Shown here in pieces: positions 27,011 through 34,470 of a stretch of 64,000 nt of DNA. Position numbers and translations under genes: made by a program. The notes below the pieces were generated by a model. It did not search any database, had not been told where the DNA came from, and saw only the letters and a list, made by a program, of their open reading frames with translations. The DNA comes from an uncultured Chloroflexota bacterium (lineage in GTDB: Bacteria; Chloroflexota; Anaerolineae; Aggregatilineales; Phototrophicaceae): assembly GCA_937974245.1 (NCBI GenBank), contig CALJKV010000046.1, positions 91,065-155,064 of the forward strand, given 5' to 3'. Position 1 is the first letter of the stretch. The number at the start of each line of letters is the position of its first letter.

Positions 27011-28129
27011 ATGGTACAAGGTATTGGTGGATTAACGGGTGAAACCCTGTTTGCGACCCTCGGCCAGATTATTCCCCTCATCATCGTGGTGGTGATCTTC
27101 ATTCTGGCGCTGGAATTCGCACTGTATAACCTGCTGTCGAAGGTTTTTAAGTTACAGAACGCGCTGGCCTATACGCTGCTCTCACCGGCGGCGGTTGCCA
27201 TTCTCGTTTTTATGATCTATCCCTTGTTATTTAACGTTTTGTTGGCATTTTCCGACCTAAAACGCGACACCTTTGGTTGTTACAGTCCGGTATCAGTGGC
27301 GACCTGCCAACTCGACCATCTCTATGGCCTGGATTACGCCATTGATAACTTTACGAAGGTCTTTTTCCGCATTCGTGACGGTCAGATTGTGGACTGGGGA
27401 CGATTGCTGACGACTGCCGGCTCGACTTTCCCGGCACTCCTGGGACGGACGGTTTTGTGGACGTTCTTCAACGTCATCTTCCACTTTACTGGTGGCCTGG
27501 CGCTGGCGTTGATTTTGAACCAGAAAATTCGCTTGAAGGGTATATACCGCTCGCTGATTGTGATTCCCTGGGCGCTCCCAGGGGTGATTACTTTTCTTAC
27601 ATGGAAGCAGGAATTCCACGCCCAGTATGGCTTTGTGAATATCCTGCTCGGAGGTTTTGGGATTGCCCCAATCAGTTGGCTGGATAATCCTGTCTATGCC
27701 TTCGTCGCCATTGTTTTTGTGAACGTCTGGTTGGGTATTCCGTTCTACATGGTGATGCTGCTGGGTGGCTTACAGAGCATTTCTCCCGAATATTACGAAG
27801 CGGCACAAATGGATGGTGCCGGGGCGTGGCAGCAGTTCCGTTTCATCACGATGCCGCTGCTCAGGCCGATCCTCATCCCGGCGGTGACGCTGGATGTGAT
27901 CTGGACATTCAATAAACTTGACCTGATCGTGGTGATGACCAATGGTGGCCCGCAGGAGGGTACCAACATCCTGGTTTCTGCACTCTATAACGCTGCCTTT
28001 GGCACGTCTGCGACCCAGCGATTAGGCTTTGCTTCCGCCTTTTCAATCATCATCTTTGTCATCTTGTTTATTTTTGCAATTGTCTGGATTACCACTAGCG
28101 GCGGCCTGAAGGAGATTTACGAAAAATGA
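27011..28129 (+). CDS. Carbohydrate ABC importer permease (MalF-like)
   Basis: About 372 residues. ATG 27011 is preferred: GGAG lies 7 nt upstream, while an in-frame ATG at 26954 would fall inside the hairpin. One extra N-terminal membrane helix (IIPLIIVVVIFILALEFALY) precedes the usual set, and a Cys-bearing loop (TFGCYSPVSVATCQLDHLYG) extends outward after helix 2. The BPD_transp_1 coupling motif reads EYYEAAQMDGAGAWQQFRFITMPLLRPI (EAA loop). It pairs with the next gene (4-nt overlap) to form the channel. No ATPase gene is in the operon. Confidence 0.92.
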   Translation: MVQGIGGLTGETLFATLGQIIPLIIVVVIFILALEFALYNLLSKVFKLQNALAYTLLSPAAVAILVFMIYPLLFNVLLAFSDLKRDTFGCYSPVSVATCQLDHLYGLDYAIDNFTKVFFRIRDGQIVDWGRLLTTAGSTFPALLGRTVLWTFFNVIFHFTGGLALALILNQKIRLKGIYRSLIVIPWALPGVITFLTWKQEFHAQYGFVNILLGGFGIAPISWLDNPVYAFVAIVFVNVWLGIPFYMVMLLGGLQSISPEYYEAAQMDGAGAWQQFRFITMPLLRPILIPAVTLDVIWTFNKLDLIVVMTNGGPQEGTNILVSALYNAAFGTSATQRLGFASAFSIIIFVILFIFAIVWITTSGGLKEIYEK

Positions 28130-29106
28130 GTAGCTTAAGCGAAACGACAAGCACTCGGAAGCGACAGTCCGGCCTCGATTGGATGCAAATCCGTATGATA
28201 CTGGGTGGGGTCATTGCTGTGATTGGCCTGGTCCTGGCGCTTCTCAGTAACGAATGGGGCTACCTGCTAGGTGGGGTATTGCTGGGGCTGCTGGCCTGGA
28301 AGTGGCAGCATGGCGTCCTGGTTGCCTATTCGATCCTCTCGGTCTTTCCGGTACTGCGGATTATCGCCATCTCGCTGCGCCCAACCTCGGCGCTGCTCTC
28401 CCGGACGATTGAGATTATTCCGGCCAATGCCACCCTCGCCAGTTACTCCTCTCTGTTTACTGAGGAGAACTTCTTACTCTGGGTGTGGCAGAGTCTGGCG
28501 ATTACGGTCACGGTGTCCATTATCGGTGTGGTGGTCGCTGCTACTGGCGCCTATGCCTTCAGCCGCTGGCGCTTTGCCGGGCGGCGTCCGGGGCTGATCT
28601 TCCTGATGACCACCCAGATGATCCCGGCAGGCATGTTGATAATTCCGATTTACGTGATTGTTGCCCAGTTACAGTTGACCAACCAGATTATCGGCCTGGT
28701 TCTGGCCTATATCACGACTGCCGTGCCGTTTAGTATCTGGATTTTGAAAGGGTACTACGACACCATTCCGCCCGATCTGGAAGAAGCAGCAATGGTGGAT
28801 GGCTGTAATCGCATGGAAGCCTTCTACCGGATCATCCTGCCGCTGTCTACTCCGGCGCTGTCTATCGTGTTCCTGTTCAATTTCCTGGGTGCCTGGGCGG
28901 AATTCATTGTCGCCAAAGTCATCCTGGTGAGCAATAACGTGTGGACATGGCCGCTGGGTTTAAACGACTTCATCGGCAACTTCAACACCGACTGGGGCAA
29001 GTACGCCGCCGGTTCGGTTCTGGTGACGGTCCCGGTGCTGCTGCTCTTTATGTGGCAGTCCAAGTATCTGATCTCCGGTCTCACGCTCGGCAGTGTCAAG
29101 AGCTAA
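28126..29106 (+). CDS. Carbohydrate ABC importer permease (MalG-like)
   Basis: 326 residues. Start overlaps the stop of the first permease (ATGA at 28126-28129), so translation is coupled. The N-terminus carries an unusual additional pair of membrane helices (ILGGVIAVIGLVLALLSNEWGYLLGGVLLGLLAW, about 20-60) before the standard MalG set. EAA coupling loop: LEEAAMVDGCNRMEAFYRIILPLSTPAL. Last gene before the terminator at 29178-29202. The ATPase must come from elsewhere, as with shared MsmX/MsmK-type ATPases. Confidence 0.92.
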   Translation: MSSLSETTSTRKRQSGLDWMQIRMILGGVIAVIGLVLALLSNEWGYLLGGVLLGLLAWKWQHGVLVAYSILSVFPVLRIIAISLRPTSALLSRTIEIIPANATLASYSSLFTEENFLLWVWQSLAITVTVSIIGVVVAATGAYAFSRWRFAGRRPGLIFLMTTQMIPAGMLIIPIYVIVAQLQLTNQIIGLVLAYITTAVPFSIWILKGYYDTIPPDLEEAAMVDGCNRMEAFYRIILPLSTPALSIVFLFNFLGAWAEFIVAKVILVSNNVWTWPLGLNDFIGNFNTDWGKYAAGSVLVTVPVLLLFMWQSKYLISGLTLGSVKS

Positions 29107-29177
29107 ACACGCCATCCGGTAAATCAGCGCAGGGGCGACACACATTTCGCTCACAATAATATCTCCATAAACGGCAT

Positions 29178-29202
29178 AAGGCGGTGCGTGCATCGCCTTT
29201 TT
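29178..29202 (+). terminator. Intrinsic terminator of the sugar ABC operon
   Basis: AAGGCGGTG (29178-29186) pairs with CATCGCCTT (29191-29199; one G-U) over CGTG and runs into TTTTT (29198-29202). Confidence 0.8.
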
Positions 29203-29306
29203 GATTCCTCCGTATCGTTAAAGTACGGTAAGAGTAGGGCGCTGGTACGGTTTGCGACCAGAACCATAATCTCGTAAGGGGTAAGCTAAAACTATAAAAA
29301 ACACAC

Positions 29307-29332
29307 AAAAAAGGTAAATAACCTGTTACCTT
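29307..29332 (-). terminator. Minus-strand intrinsic terminator upstream of the SH3b lipoprotein
   Basis: On the minus strand AAGGTAA (29332-29326) pairs with TTACCTT (29317-29311) and continues into TTTT (29310-29307). No minus-strand gene ends here; the nearest one, 30356-32071, stops a kilobase upstream behind a plus-strand gene. It would block antisense transcription into the ABC operon. Confidence 0.5.
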
Positions 29333-29359
29333 CCGTTTAAGAGCAGAAAGCGTCCCGCC

Positions 29360-30346
29360 GTGTCCAGGAGAGCAGCCCACCTCAATCAAAAATGGTTTTT
29401 CCTGCTAGTTTTCATCCTGCTTGCTGGCTGCCAGGGCAACCCGGCGGCAACCAGCACCCCCGTTTCCGGCAGTATCTGGCTGCCGCCGGATAACCCGGCC
29501 TATATCACTTTTCCTCTTCACGAGACAACCCAGGTCTATACCTTTAATGCTGACCCTGATGGCACCGCGTCGCTCACTCTAGAGACATTGACGGCTTCAT
29601 TGGCCTATACTGCCGAAGTCCGTGATAGTCGCGGGGCAGTGGTGGCGACCCTTAAGGGGAACGATGTGCTGCGGACGGTATTCACCTTCGCGCCCGATGA
29701 TGGCCTGTATGAGGTGGTTCTCAAAGCGGAGAACCCGGCTGCCCAGGGGATGGTCGCACTAGCCTTTGTCAGCTCTGCGAATGCGCTGGCATCATCCTAT
29801 ACTCAGACCGCTGCGAAACAGGCTGTCACTGAGGAGACGTCCCCTGTCTGTCAGGCCAGCAGCGTGACCGGGCAGAACGTGAATATTCACAACGGCCCCG
29901 CCGAGACGTTCCCGGCCTCGGTTGCACTGCCGCCGGGTATGTTCCTGGTGACGGATATGGTGACAGCCGACGGGTGGTACCGCGTGTGGTTTAATGGGGA
30001 TCAGGTCGGCTGGATTGCCGGGCAGTATATTCAGTTGACCGGAACATGCGCCGGGTTAGCCGTCCAGCAGCCACAGGCAGCGACGGTTTCTGTTCCGGCT
30101 GCCGCGCCCTGCCAGGCAACCAACAATGTCGGAGCCGGCGTGAACGTCCGTACCGGGCCGGGCATGACATATACCGTCATTGGCGGTTTGTATCCGGGGA
30201 CGGTGGTAAATGTGGTCGGGCGTGCCGATAACGCCTGGTACCAGGTGAGCAGTGGCGGGCGTATAGGCTGGGTCGCGGCCAGCGGTGTCATGCTCTCCGG
30301 CACATGCGAGGCGGTTGCTCTCGTCTGGCAGGTCGCCGCCAGCTAA
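29360..30346 (+). CDS. Lipoprotein with beta-sandwich and two SH3b domains
   Basis: 328 residues. The GTG start at 29360 gives a lipoprotein signal (WFFLLVFILLAGCQG); no strong ribosome site is seen. Residues ~35-140 resemble a PPC-like beta-sandwich (ETTQVYTFNADPDGTASLTLETL). Two bacterial SH3 domains follow: ~165-225 (VNIHNGPAETFPASVALPPG... GWIAGQYI) and ~250-320 (VNVRTGPGMTYTVIGGLYPG...GWVAASGVML). SH3b pairs bind peptidoglycan or other cell-surface polymers. It ends 9 nt from the convergent SH3b/serine-hydrolase gene; both may act in the cell envelope. Confidence 0.8.
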   Translation: MSRRAAHLNQKWFFLLVFILLAGCQGNPAATSTPVSGSIWLPPDNPAYITFPLHETTQVYTFNADPDGTASLTLETLTASLAYTAEVRDSRGAVVATLKGNDVLRTVFTFAPDDGLYEVVLKAENPAAQGMVALAFVSSANALASSYTQTAAKQAVTEETSPVCQASSVTGQNVNIHNGPAETFPASVALPPGMFLVTDMVTADGWYRVWFNGDQVGWIAGQYIQLTGTCAGLAVQQPQAATVSVPAAAPCQATNNVGAGVNVRTGPGMTYTVIGGLYPGTVVNVVGRADNAWYQVSSGGRIGWVAASGVMLSGTCEAVALVWQVAAS

Positions 30347-30355
30347 CCAGCTAAC

Positions 30356-32071
30356 TTATCGTCCCGCCGCGATGTCGTCAATCAGTGGGTCGCCAAACAG
30401 GTCGCATGTCTCCGGGACGGGATCATGCCGGATTTCGCTGAGTGGAGCGGTAGGATTGTAGTAGTTATACACCGCCCGTGAAATTTCCCCGATCAGCGGG
30501 AATGATTCAGAGAAATCCAGCCACGTCGGGTTATGCAACGCCACCACCAGCACGTAGTCCCCGCCCGGCGTGAATACCAATCCGGCGTCGCCATGTGTGT
30601 CAGGTATCCAGCCATGCTTGTGCGCTACTGGAATCCCTGCCGGGACTCCTGCCTCAATCAATGCCCCGATGTGGTTGTGCGTCATCACATTCAGCATCTG
30701 CCGGCATTCCTGCGGTGTGTACGCGCCAGGGAACGTATCCAGCAGCAGCCCGCTTTCATCATAGGCACACTGGTATATCTCGCCCAGCAGCCAGCCCAGA
30801 TCGCTCACCGTCATCTGGTTCCAGGCGTCCGGCTCGGTGACCGTCTTATCGGCCTGAGTCGTCGGCGGGATGATGGCGAACGGCGGGGTAGGGACGTTAT
30901 TCGGGTCAATCAGAAACGGCGTGACGATAAACGAATTCGCGAGCCCCATCCGCTGCATGAACGTCGTGACTTCCTGCGCCCCCTGGTACGGGTCGCCGCC
31001 GCCGATGATCGAGAGCATCTCGTTCGTGCGCGTGTTCTCGCTGCAAATCATCGTTCCCGCAATCGTCATCGCCTGGCTGATGTTTGGTGGGTTGTTCAGC
31101 ACCTCGTAGAGCGAAGCCAGAATCGCAATCTTGTTGATGCTCATGCCACTGAAGGCAATGTCGTCGCCAAAACTCAACGCCTCGCCGGTCTGCAAATCCA
31201 GTAGGAACAGCGCCCCCAGCTTGCTCGTCGCCGGGTCAAAACCGCCGTCCAGCATCATCTGCCAGAGCTGTCCGCCCAGTGCCGCGAACGCCGGATTCAG
31301 CGGGGCGGGTGTGCCGTCCAGTCGTAGACTCGACTGGATCACCGATTGCGTTGGTGTTAGCGTCGGCAGGTTAAACACCATCTGCGTGATAATCGGCAGG
31401 CTGAAGACATCTCCCTCGATGTCCAGCAGGTCATTTGCCACCCAACCGGCCCCGGTTGGCGCATCAGGATAGCGGATTTCCAGCCAGGGGAGTTGGCTGT
31501 GGCGGGCGATAATCTCGTAGCGGTCTCCCGTTTTGCCTACGCCCACGCGCGGGTACTCCACACCAGGGCCAAAGCGGATGTTGATCTCGCCCGTGACCGT
31601 GCCCGTAACCATGCTGCCGGGAGTCGCCGTCGGAGTTGGCAGTGCAACCCCGTTCACCGTCACATCCAGCGTGAAGGTCGGCGCGGCGGTGATGTTCACC
31701 GGGGCGCCTGTCGTTGCCGTAGCTGTCGCCGTTGGCAGGCTGCCCACCACCAGCGTTGAAAACGGCACCTGGTTGATGTCACCGTACACGTTCACCAGGT
31801 CAACATACACCCACCCAACCGGCGCGGTGCTAGCCGGGTCGCCCAGCAGCACCCAGGGATAAAACTGGCTGCGTCCCACCACCGGGTAACGTGCCCCGGC
31901 GGTGATTTGCCCCACCAGTGCCGAGTTCACGTCCGTCGTCTCGCGCAGGTTCGCCTGTCCCACCGCCTCGGCGGTTACCCCGCTGTCCTGTCCCCGTACC
32001 GGGAATGCCGCCAACAGGGTTATCATTATTATCCAGGTCGCCAATCCGCGTAAGGTGAGCCGTTTAATCAC
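30356..32071 (-). CDS. Secreted class A beta-lactamase-like serine hydrolase with two SH3b domains
   Basis: About 571 residues from GTG 32071, chosen because GGGAGG lies 7 nt upstream and a signal peptide (LATWIIMITLLAAFPVRGQ) follows; the in-frame ATG at 32101 overlaps a -10 box. SH3b modules occupy ~25-95 and ~150-220 with a Pro/Thr linker between. The C-terminal part (~265-540) is a penicillin-recognising fold: SxxK as SINK in AFSGMSINKIAIL, SDN-like SENTRTNEML, and KTG-like KHG in VAHKHGWIPDTHG. The variant second and third motifs suggest a family of beta-lactamase-related hydrolases rather than a resistance enzyme; substrate unknown. Confidence 0.85.
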   Translation of the reverse strand: MIKRLTLRGLATWIIMITLLAAFPVRGQDSGVTAEAVGQANLRETTDVNSALVGQITAGARYPVVGRSQFYPWVLLGDPASTAPVGWVYVDLVNVYGDINQVPFSTLVVGSLPTATATATTGAPVNITAAPTFTLDVTVNGVALPTPTATPGSMVTGTVTGEINIRFGPGVEYPRVGVGKTGDRYEIIARHSQLPWLEIRYPDAPTGAGWVANDLLDIEGDVFSLPIITQMVFNLPTLTPTQSVIQSSLRLDGTPAPLNPAFAALGGQLWQMMLDGGFDPATSKLGALFLLDLQTGEALSFGDDIAFSGMSINKIAILASLYEVLNNPPNISQAMTIAGTMICSENTRTNEMLSIIGGGDPYQGAQEVTTFMQRMGLANSFIVTPFLIDPNNVPTPPFAIIPPTTQADKTVTEPDAWNQMTVSDLGWLLGEIYQCAYDESGLLLDTFPGAYTPQECRQMLNVMTHNHIGALIEAGVPAGIPVAHKHGWIPDTHGDAGLVFTPGGDYVLVVALHNPTWLDFSESFPLIGEISRAVYNYYNPTAPLSEIRHDPVPETCDLFGDPLIDDIAAGR

Positions 32072-32099
32072 GTCCTGTCCTCCCGTAGCCAACCGCTGC

Positions 32100-32105
32100 A
32101 TTATA
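32100..32105 (-). promoter_or_regulatory. -10 box for the SH3b/serine-hydrolase gene
   Basis: TATAAT on the minus strand at 32105-32100. The matching -35 region is weak. The predicted transcript starts near 32093, which excludes ATG 32101 as a start codon and supports GTG 32071. Confidence 0.5.
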
Positions 32106-32162
32106 GCACGCTTGCCGGGGCAGAAAATGGAACAGATTCTGAGAAATCCGGGGAAACTGATA

Positions 32163-32190
32163 TTGACACCCGCCGTTTATTTGCTACAAT
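32163..32190 (+). promoter_or_regulatory. Promoter of tRNA-Leu(CAG)
   Basis: TTGACA (32163-32168), 16-nt spacer, TACAAT (32185-32190); the predicted start is about 7 nt before the mature tRNA. This is among the closest matches to consensus in the window. Confidence 0.8.
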
Positions 32191-32203
32191 GTTCCTCACT
32201 CCA

Positions 32204-32287
32204 GCCGAAGTGGCGGAATTGGCAGACGCGCTACGTTCAGGGCGTAGTTCTCGCAAGGGAGTGTGGGTTCGACTCCCACCTTCGGCA
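32204..32287 (+). tRNA. tRNA-Leu, anticodon CAG
   Basis: 84-nt class II tRNA. The acceptor GCCGAAG (32204-32210) pairs with CTTCGGC (32280-32286), with discriminator A at 32287. The anticodon stem CTACG/CGTAG encloses loop TTCAGGG, anticodon CAG, decoding CUG. A long variable arm (TTCTCGCAAGGGAGT region) and T loop GTTCGAC fit leucine. CCA is not encoded. It is bounded by a consensus promoter and a perfect terminator, so it is a stand-alone transcription unit. Confidence 0.97.
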
Positions 32288-32292
32288 CAAGC

Positions 32293-32318
32293 AAAAACCC
32301 GGTTCACGCCGGGTTTTT
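32293..32318 (+). terminator. Intrinsic terminator of tRNA-Leu
   Basis: AAAAACCCGG (32293-32302) and CCGGGTTTTT (32309-32318), a perfect 10-bp stem with loop TTCACG, starting 5 nt after the tRNA. Confidence 0.92.
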
Positions 32319-32461
32319 CGATTCTTAAGAATGATATGATTGTGCCGCGCACAACTTTTGGCCACGCCGTTTGTGGGAATTTGTCTTGGTTAACCTTAGG
32401 CATATTCATACTGATACAATTGAACTTTCCCCGGCCTGCTGGCGGATGAATCTTCACCTCA

Positions 32462-32985
32462 TAAGCCAGGGGCTAGAGGCCAACGGCCAGTCGCCAATAC
32501 TGAACAAATGTTTGAACAGAGATTCACCATCTCGCGCCGGTTTTATGGTATTGTAAATCCGTAACGATCCGCTTCTCCCACGCGGCGCTTTCAACGGCCT
32601 CAGCCAATAAGACCACAGTTTCAGTGATCGGTGCTCAGATGATTTTCCGCAAGACTTACCACTGCTTACACGCGACACTCGGCACTCTTCACCGCTTTTG
32701 CAGCAATGCACATACTTTTGCAGCAATCCTCATCATCCTTCAGATCCCGATTTTCCCCTCAGAATCGCGAATCTTGCTGCAATCACTGCAATCGCAGCAT
32801 GATCCACATTTTATTGCAATTTTCCCCCACCTGAATTTTCAGCCATCATTTCCCATCATCTCAACATTCAGGATTTAGCACAACCTTCTACTTGGCACTA
32901 GGCACTTTCTACTGGCTTTACCTCAGCGTTCAAGCCTCAGCGCTGCTTTCACTTTCTGCCTGGCGCTTTCAACTTTCTGACTCCC
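32462..32985 (+). repeat. Long intergenic repeat, copy A (inverted relative to copy B at 63.4-63.8 kb)
   Basis: This gene-free stretch between tRNA-Leu and the CpXC gene matches copy B block by block in the same order. Block 1: 32499-32529 is identical at 30 of 31 positions to the reverse complement of 63769-63799. The preceding 34 nt (GCTAGAGGC... core) also match with few changes. Block 2: 32741-32800 matches 63644-63585 at 51 of 60. Block 3: 32931-32974 matches 63531-63488 at 36 of 44, all counted by eye. Between blocks the copies differ by indels. Short internal repeats occur, such as TTTTGCAGCAAT twice near 32695-32728. ORFs here lack ribosome sites and I treat the stretch as non-coding. 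32319-32461 holds nothing I recognise. Confidence 0.8.
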
Positions 32986-32990
32986 CAAAC

Positions 32991-33019
32991 AAAAACCCCA
33001 CACCGCATGGTCTGGGGTT
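32991..33019 (-). terminator. Intrinsic terminator of the CpXC gene
   Basis: On the minus strand AACCCCA (33019-33013) pairs with TGGGGTT (33000-32994), with an inner ACC/GGT pair, followed by a T run (32995-32991). Confidence 0.8.
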
Positions 33020-33049
33020 CTTCATATTTCACGCGCTGCCTATACCTTG

Positions 33050-34405
33050 TTACCCGAAGATCCCTTCGGCTTCCCGGCGCAGGAACGCCAGCCGCTGTTG
33101 AATCGCCGGGTTGCCATCTGCCCCGATCTGACCCTCTACCGCGTCCAGCGCCTCTAACAGCCCTTCGTCAAACTCATGGGCATGTTGGGCGATCAGTGCC
33201 CCGGCGTCCGCCTCTGTCTCCGCGCTCAGCACATCATTGATGAACCGCAGTTCCGGGGGCATATTCGCCTGGAGCGCGCCAATCACCTTGCTGTAGATCG
33301 CCTTCAGCCGTCCGCTGGTCGCCAGGTCTTTCCGCCGTTCCGCCTCCTGGATATTGGCGGCTGTCACCTGCAAAAACAGGGAGTCGAACATCTGTAGATT
33401 CGCCTGGATCACCTCATCCGGGTTCGGCGCGGTCAGGAGTGTTTCCAGCAGTTGGGCGGCCTGTTGGACGGCCATCTGGGACTGCTGGTCAATCATCGCG
33501 CAGTATTCCAGCAGTTTCTCGCGCAGGGCAGTCAGCTTGTCCCGCTCCCCGGCGGGCGCTTGCCCAACGCGCACCGTCATCTCCTGGAAGAACTCATAAT
33601 CAAAAACCTGTCGTACCAGACCCACCAGGGCCTGCAAGCGGTCTTCGCTCTCCGCATACTGAATCGCCAGGTTCAGGAAGTCACTTCGTTTCGGGGCGGT
33701 GCCAATCGCATTGATGGCCTCGACCACCTCCTGTACGACCACCTCCTGGAGCTGGCTCCGCGCAATCATCTGCTGGCCGTAGCTCGAAAGCTCCACGATC
33801 TGATTCTGCGTTTCCAGAATCTGGTGGGCGAGGTTCTGATGTCCCTCTTCAAGTGTGCGTTGGGCGATCATCGTCAACGTCTGGAAGAAACCAGCGTCAA
33901 TTTTTGCGTCGTATTCTTGTATCAATGCCGGTAATTTTTCCTCCGGTGACTGGATGAACATCTCCACCAGCCGGACTCGTTCGCGCTGGGCTTCCATCAT
34001 CTCCGGCGTCACCCCGTCCGCCTGAAGTACCTGCTCAACCAACCCCTGTATGGTGAGTGCCTGGCGCGGTTGGAGTAAATACCCCTTAAATGCGCCATTC
34101 CCCAGGTTGCTCGTCAACTGGCGCATCAGGTCGCCAATCGCCTTTTCCTGGGCATCTTTTGATAACCCCATCTCCATCGGCACGTAAGAGATCAGCAGTT
34201 CCTTGCTCCCGTCATGATACAGCAGAGGGGTCATGACGCTGTTCATCGCCCCACAGCTAGGGCATGGGGCGGTATTCAACCTGCCCGATAGCAAGTTGGC
34301 TTTGGCTTCCGGCTCTTGTTGAGCATCAATCAGGCTGTGAACAACGGCGCGCACCGGCTGCCGGCACTGTACACACTGAATGGTTGTTTGTCTGGTACTT
34401 GGCAT
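33050..34405 (-). CDS. CpXC-domain protein
   Basis: 451 residues, cytoplasmic. The N-terminal CpXC zinc-binding domain has two CxxC knuckles, QCVQCRQPV (~11-17) and CPSCGAMN (~48-55), then LLYHDGSKELLISYVPMEMGLS typical of the family. The remaining ~350 residues are helical (LVEQVLQADGVTPEMMEAQRERVRLVEMFIQSP..., several repeats of amphipathic helices), ending in a C-terminal domain with FINDVLSAETEADAGALIAQHAHEFDEGLLEAL. CpXC proteins have no established role. A terminator follows and a histidine kinase gene lies 65 nt upstream on the same strand. Confidence 0.8.
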   Translation of the reverse strand: MPSTRQTTIQCVQCRQPVRAVVHSLIDAQQEPEAKANLLSGRLNTAPCPSCGAMNSVMTPLLYHDGSKELLISYVPMEMGLSKDAQEKAIGDLMRQLTSNLGNGAFKGYLLQPRQALTIQGLVEQVLQADGVTPEMMEAQRERVRLVEMFIQSPEEKLPALIQEYDAKIDAGFFQTLTMIAQRTLEEGHQNLAHQILETQNQIVELSSYGQQMIARSQLQEVVVQEVVEAINAIGTAPKRSDFLNLAIQYAESEDRLQALVGLVRQVFDYEFFQEMTVRVGQAPAGERDKLTALREKLLEYCAMIDQQSQMAVQQAAQLLETLLTAPNPDEVIQANLQMFDSLFLQVTAANIQEAERRKDLATSGRLKAIYSKVIGALQANMPPELRFINDVLSAETEADAGALIAQHAHEFDEGLLEALDAVEGQIGADGNPAIQQRLAFLRREAEGIFG

Positions 34406-34470
34406 GGTTTCTCCGGGGACTTACACTATGAACGGATGGATACTATAGGGATTTTATACCCCGATTTATC

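Noticed and set aside
29107..29359. Missing ABC ATPase hidden in the gap after the permease genes
   Set aside because: The gap is only 253 nt and holds two terminators; no Walker motif is encoded on either strand.
32624..32878. Open frames in the two repeat copies with similar translations (IFPSESRIL...)
   Set aside because: The similarity follows from the shared nucleotide repeat. The frames lack ribosome sites, differ at both ends, and the conserved blocks contain indels that break frame.
32462..32985. CRISPR array or insertion sequence as explanation of the intergenic repeat
   Set aside because: No regular repeat-spacer pattern, no transposase remains and no clear terminal inverted repeats.
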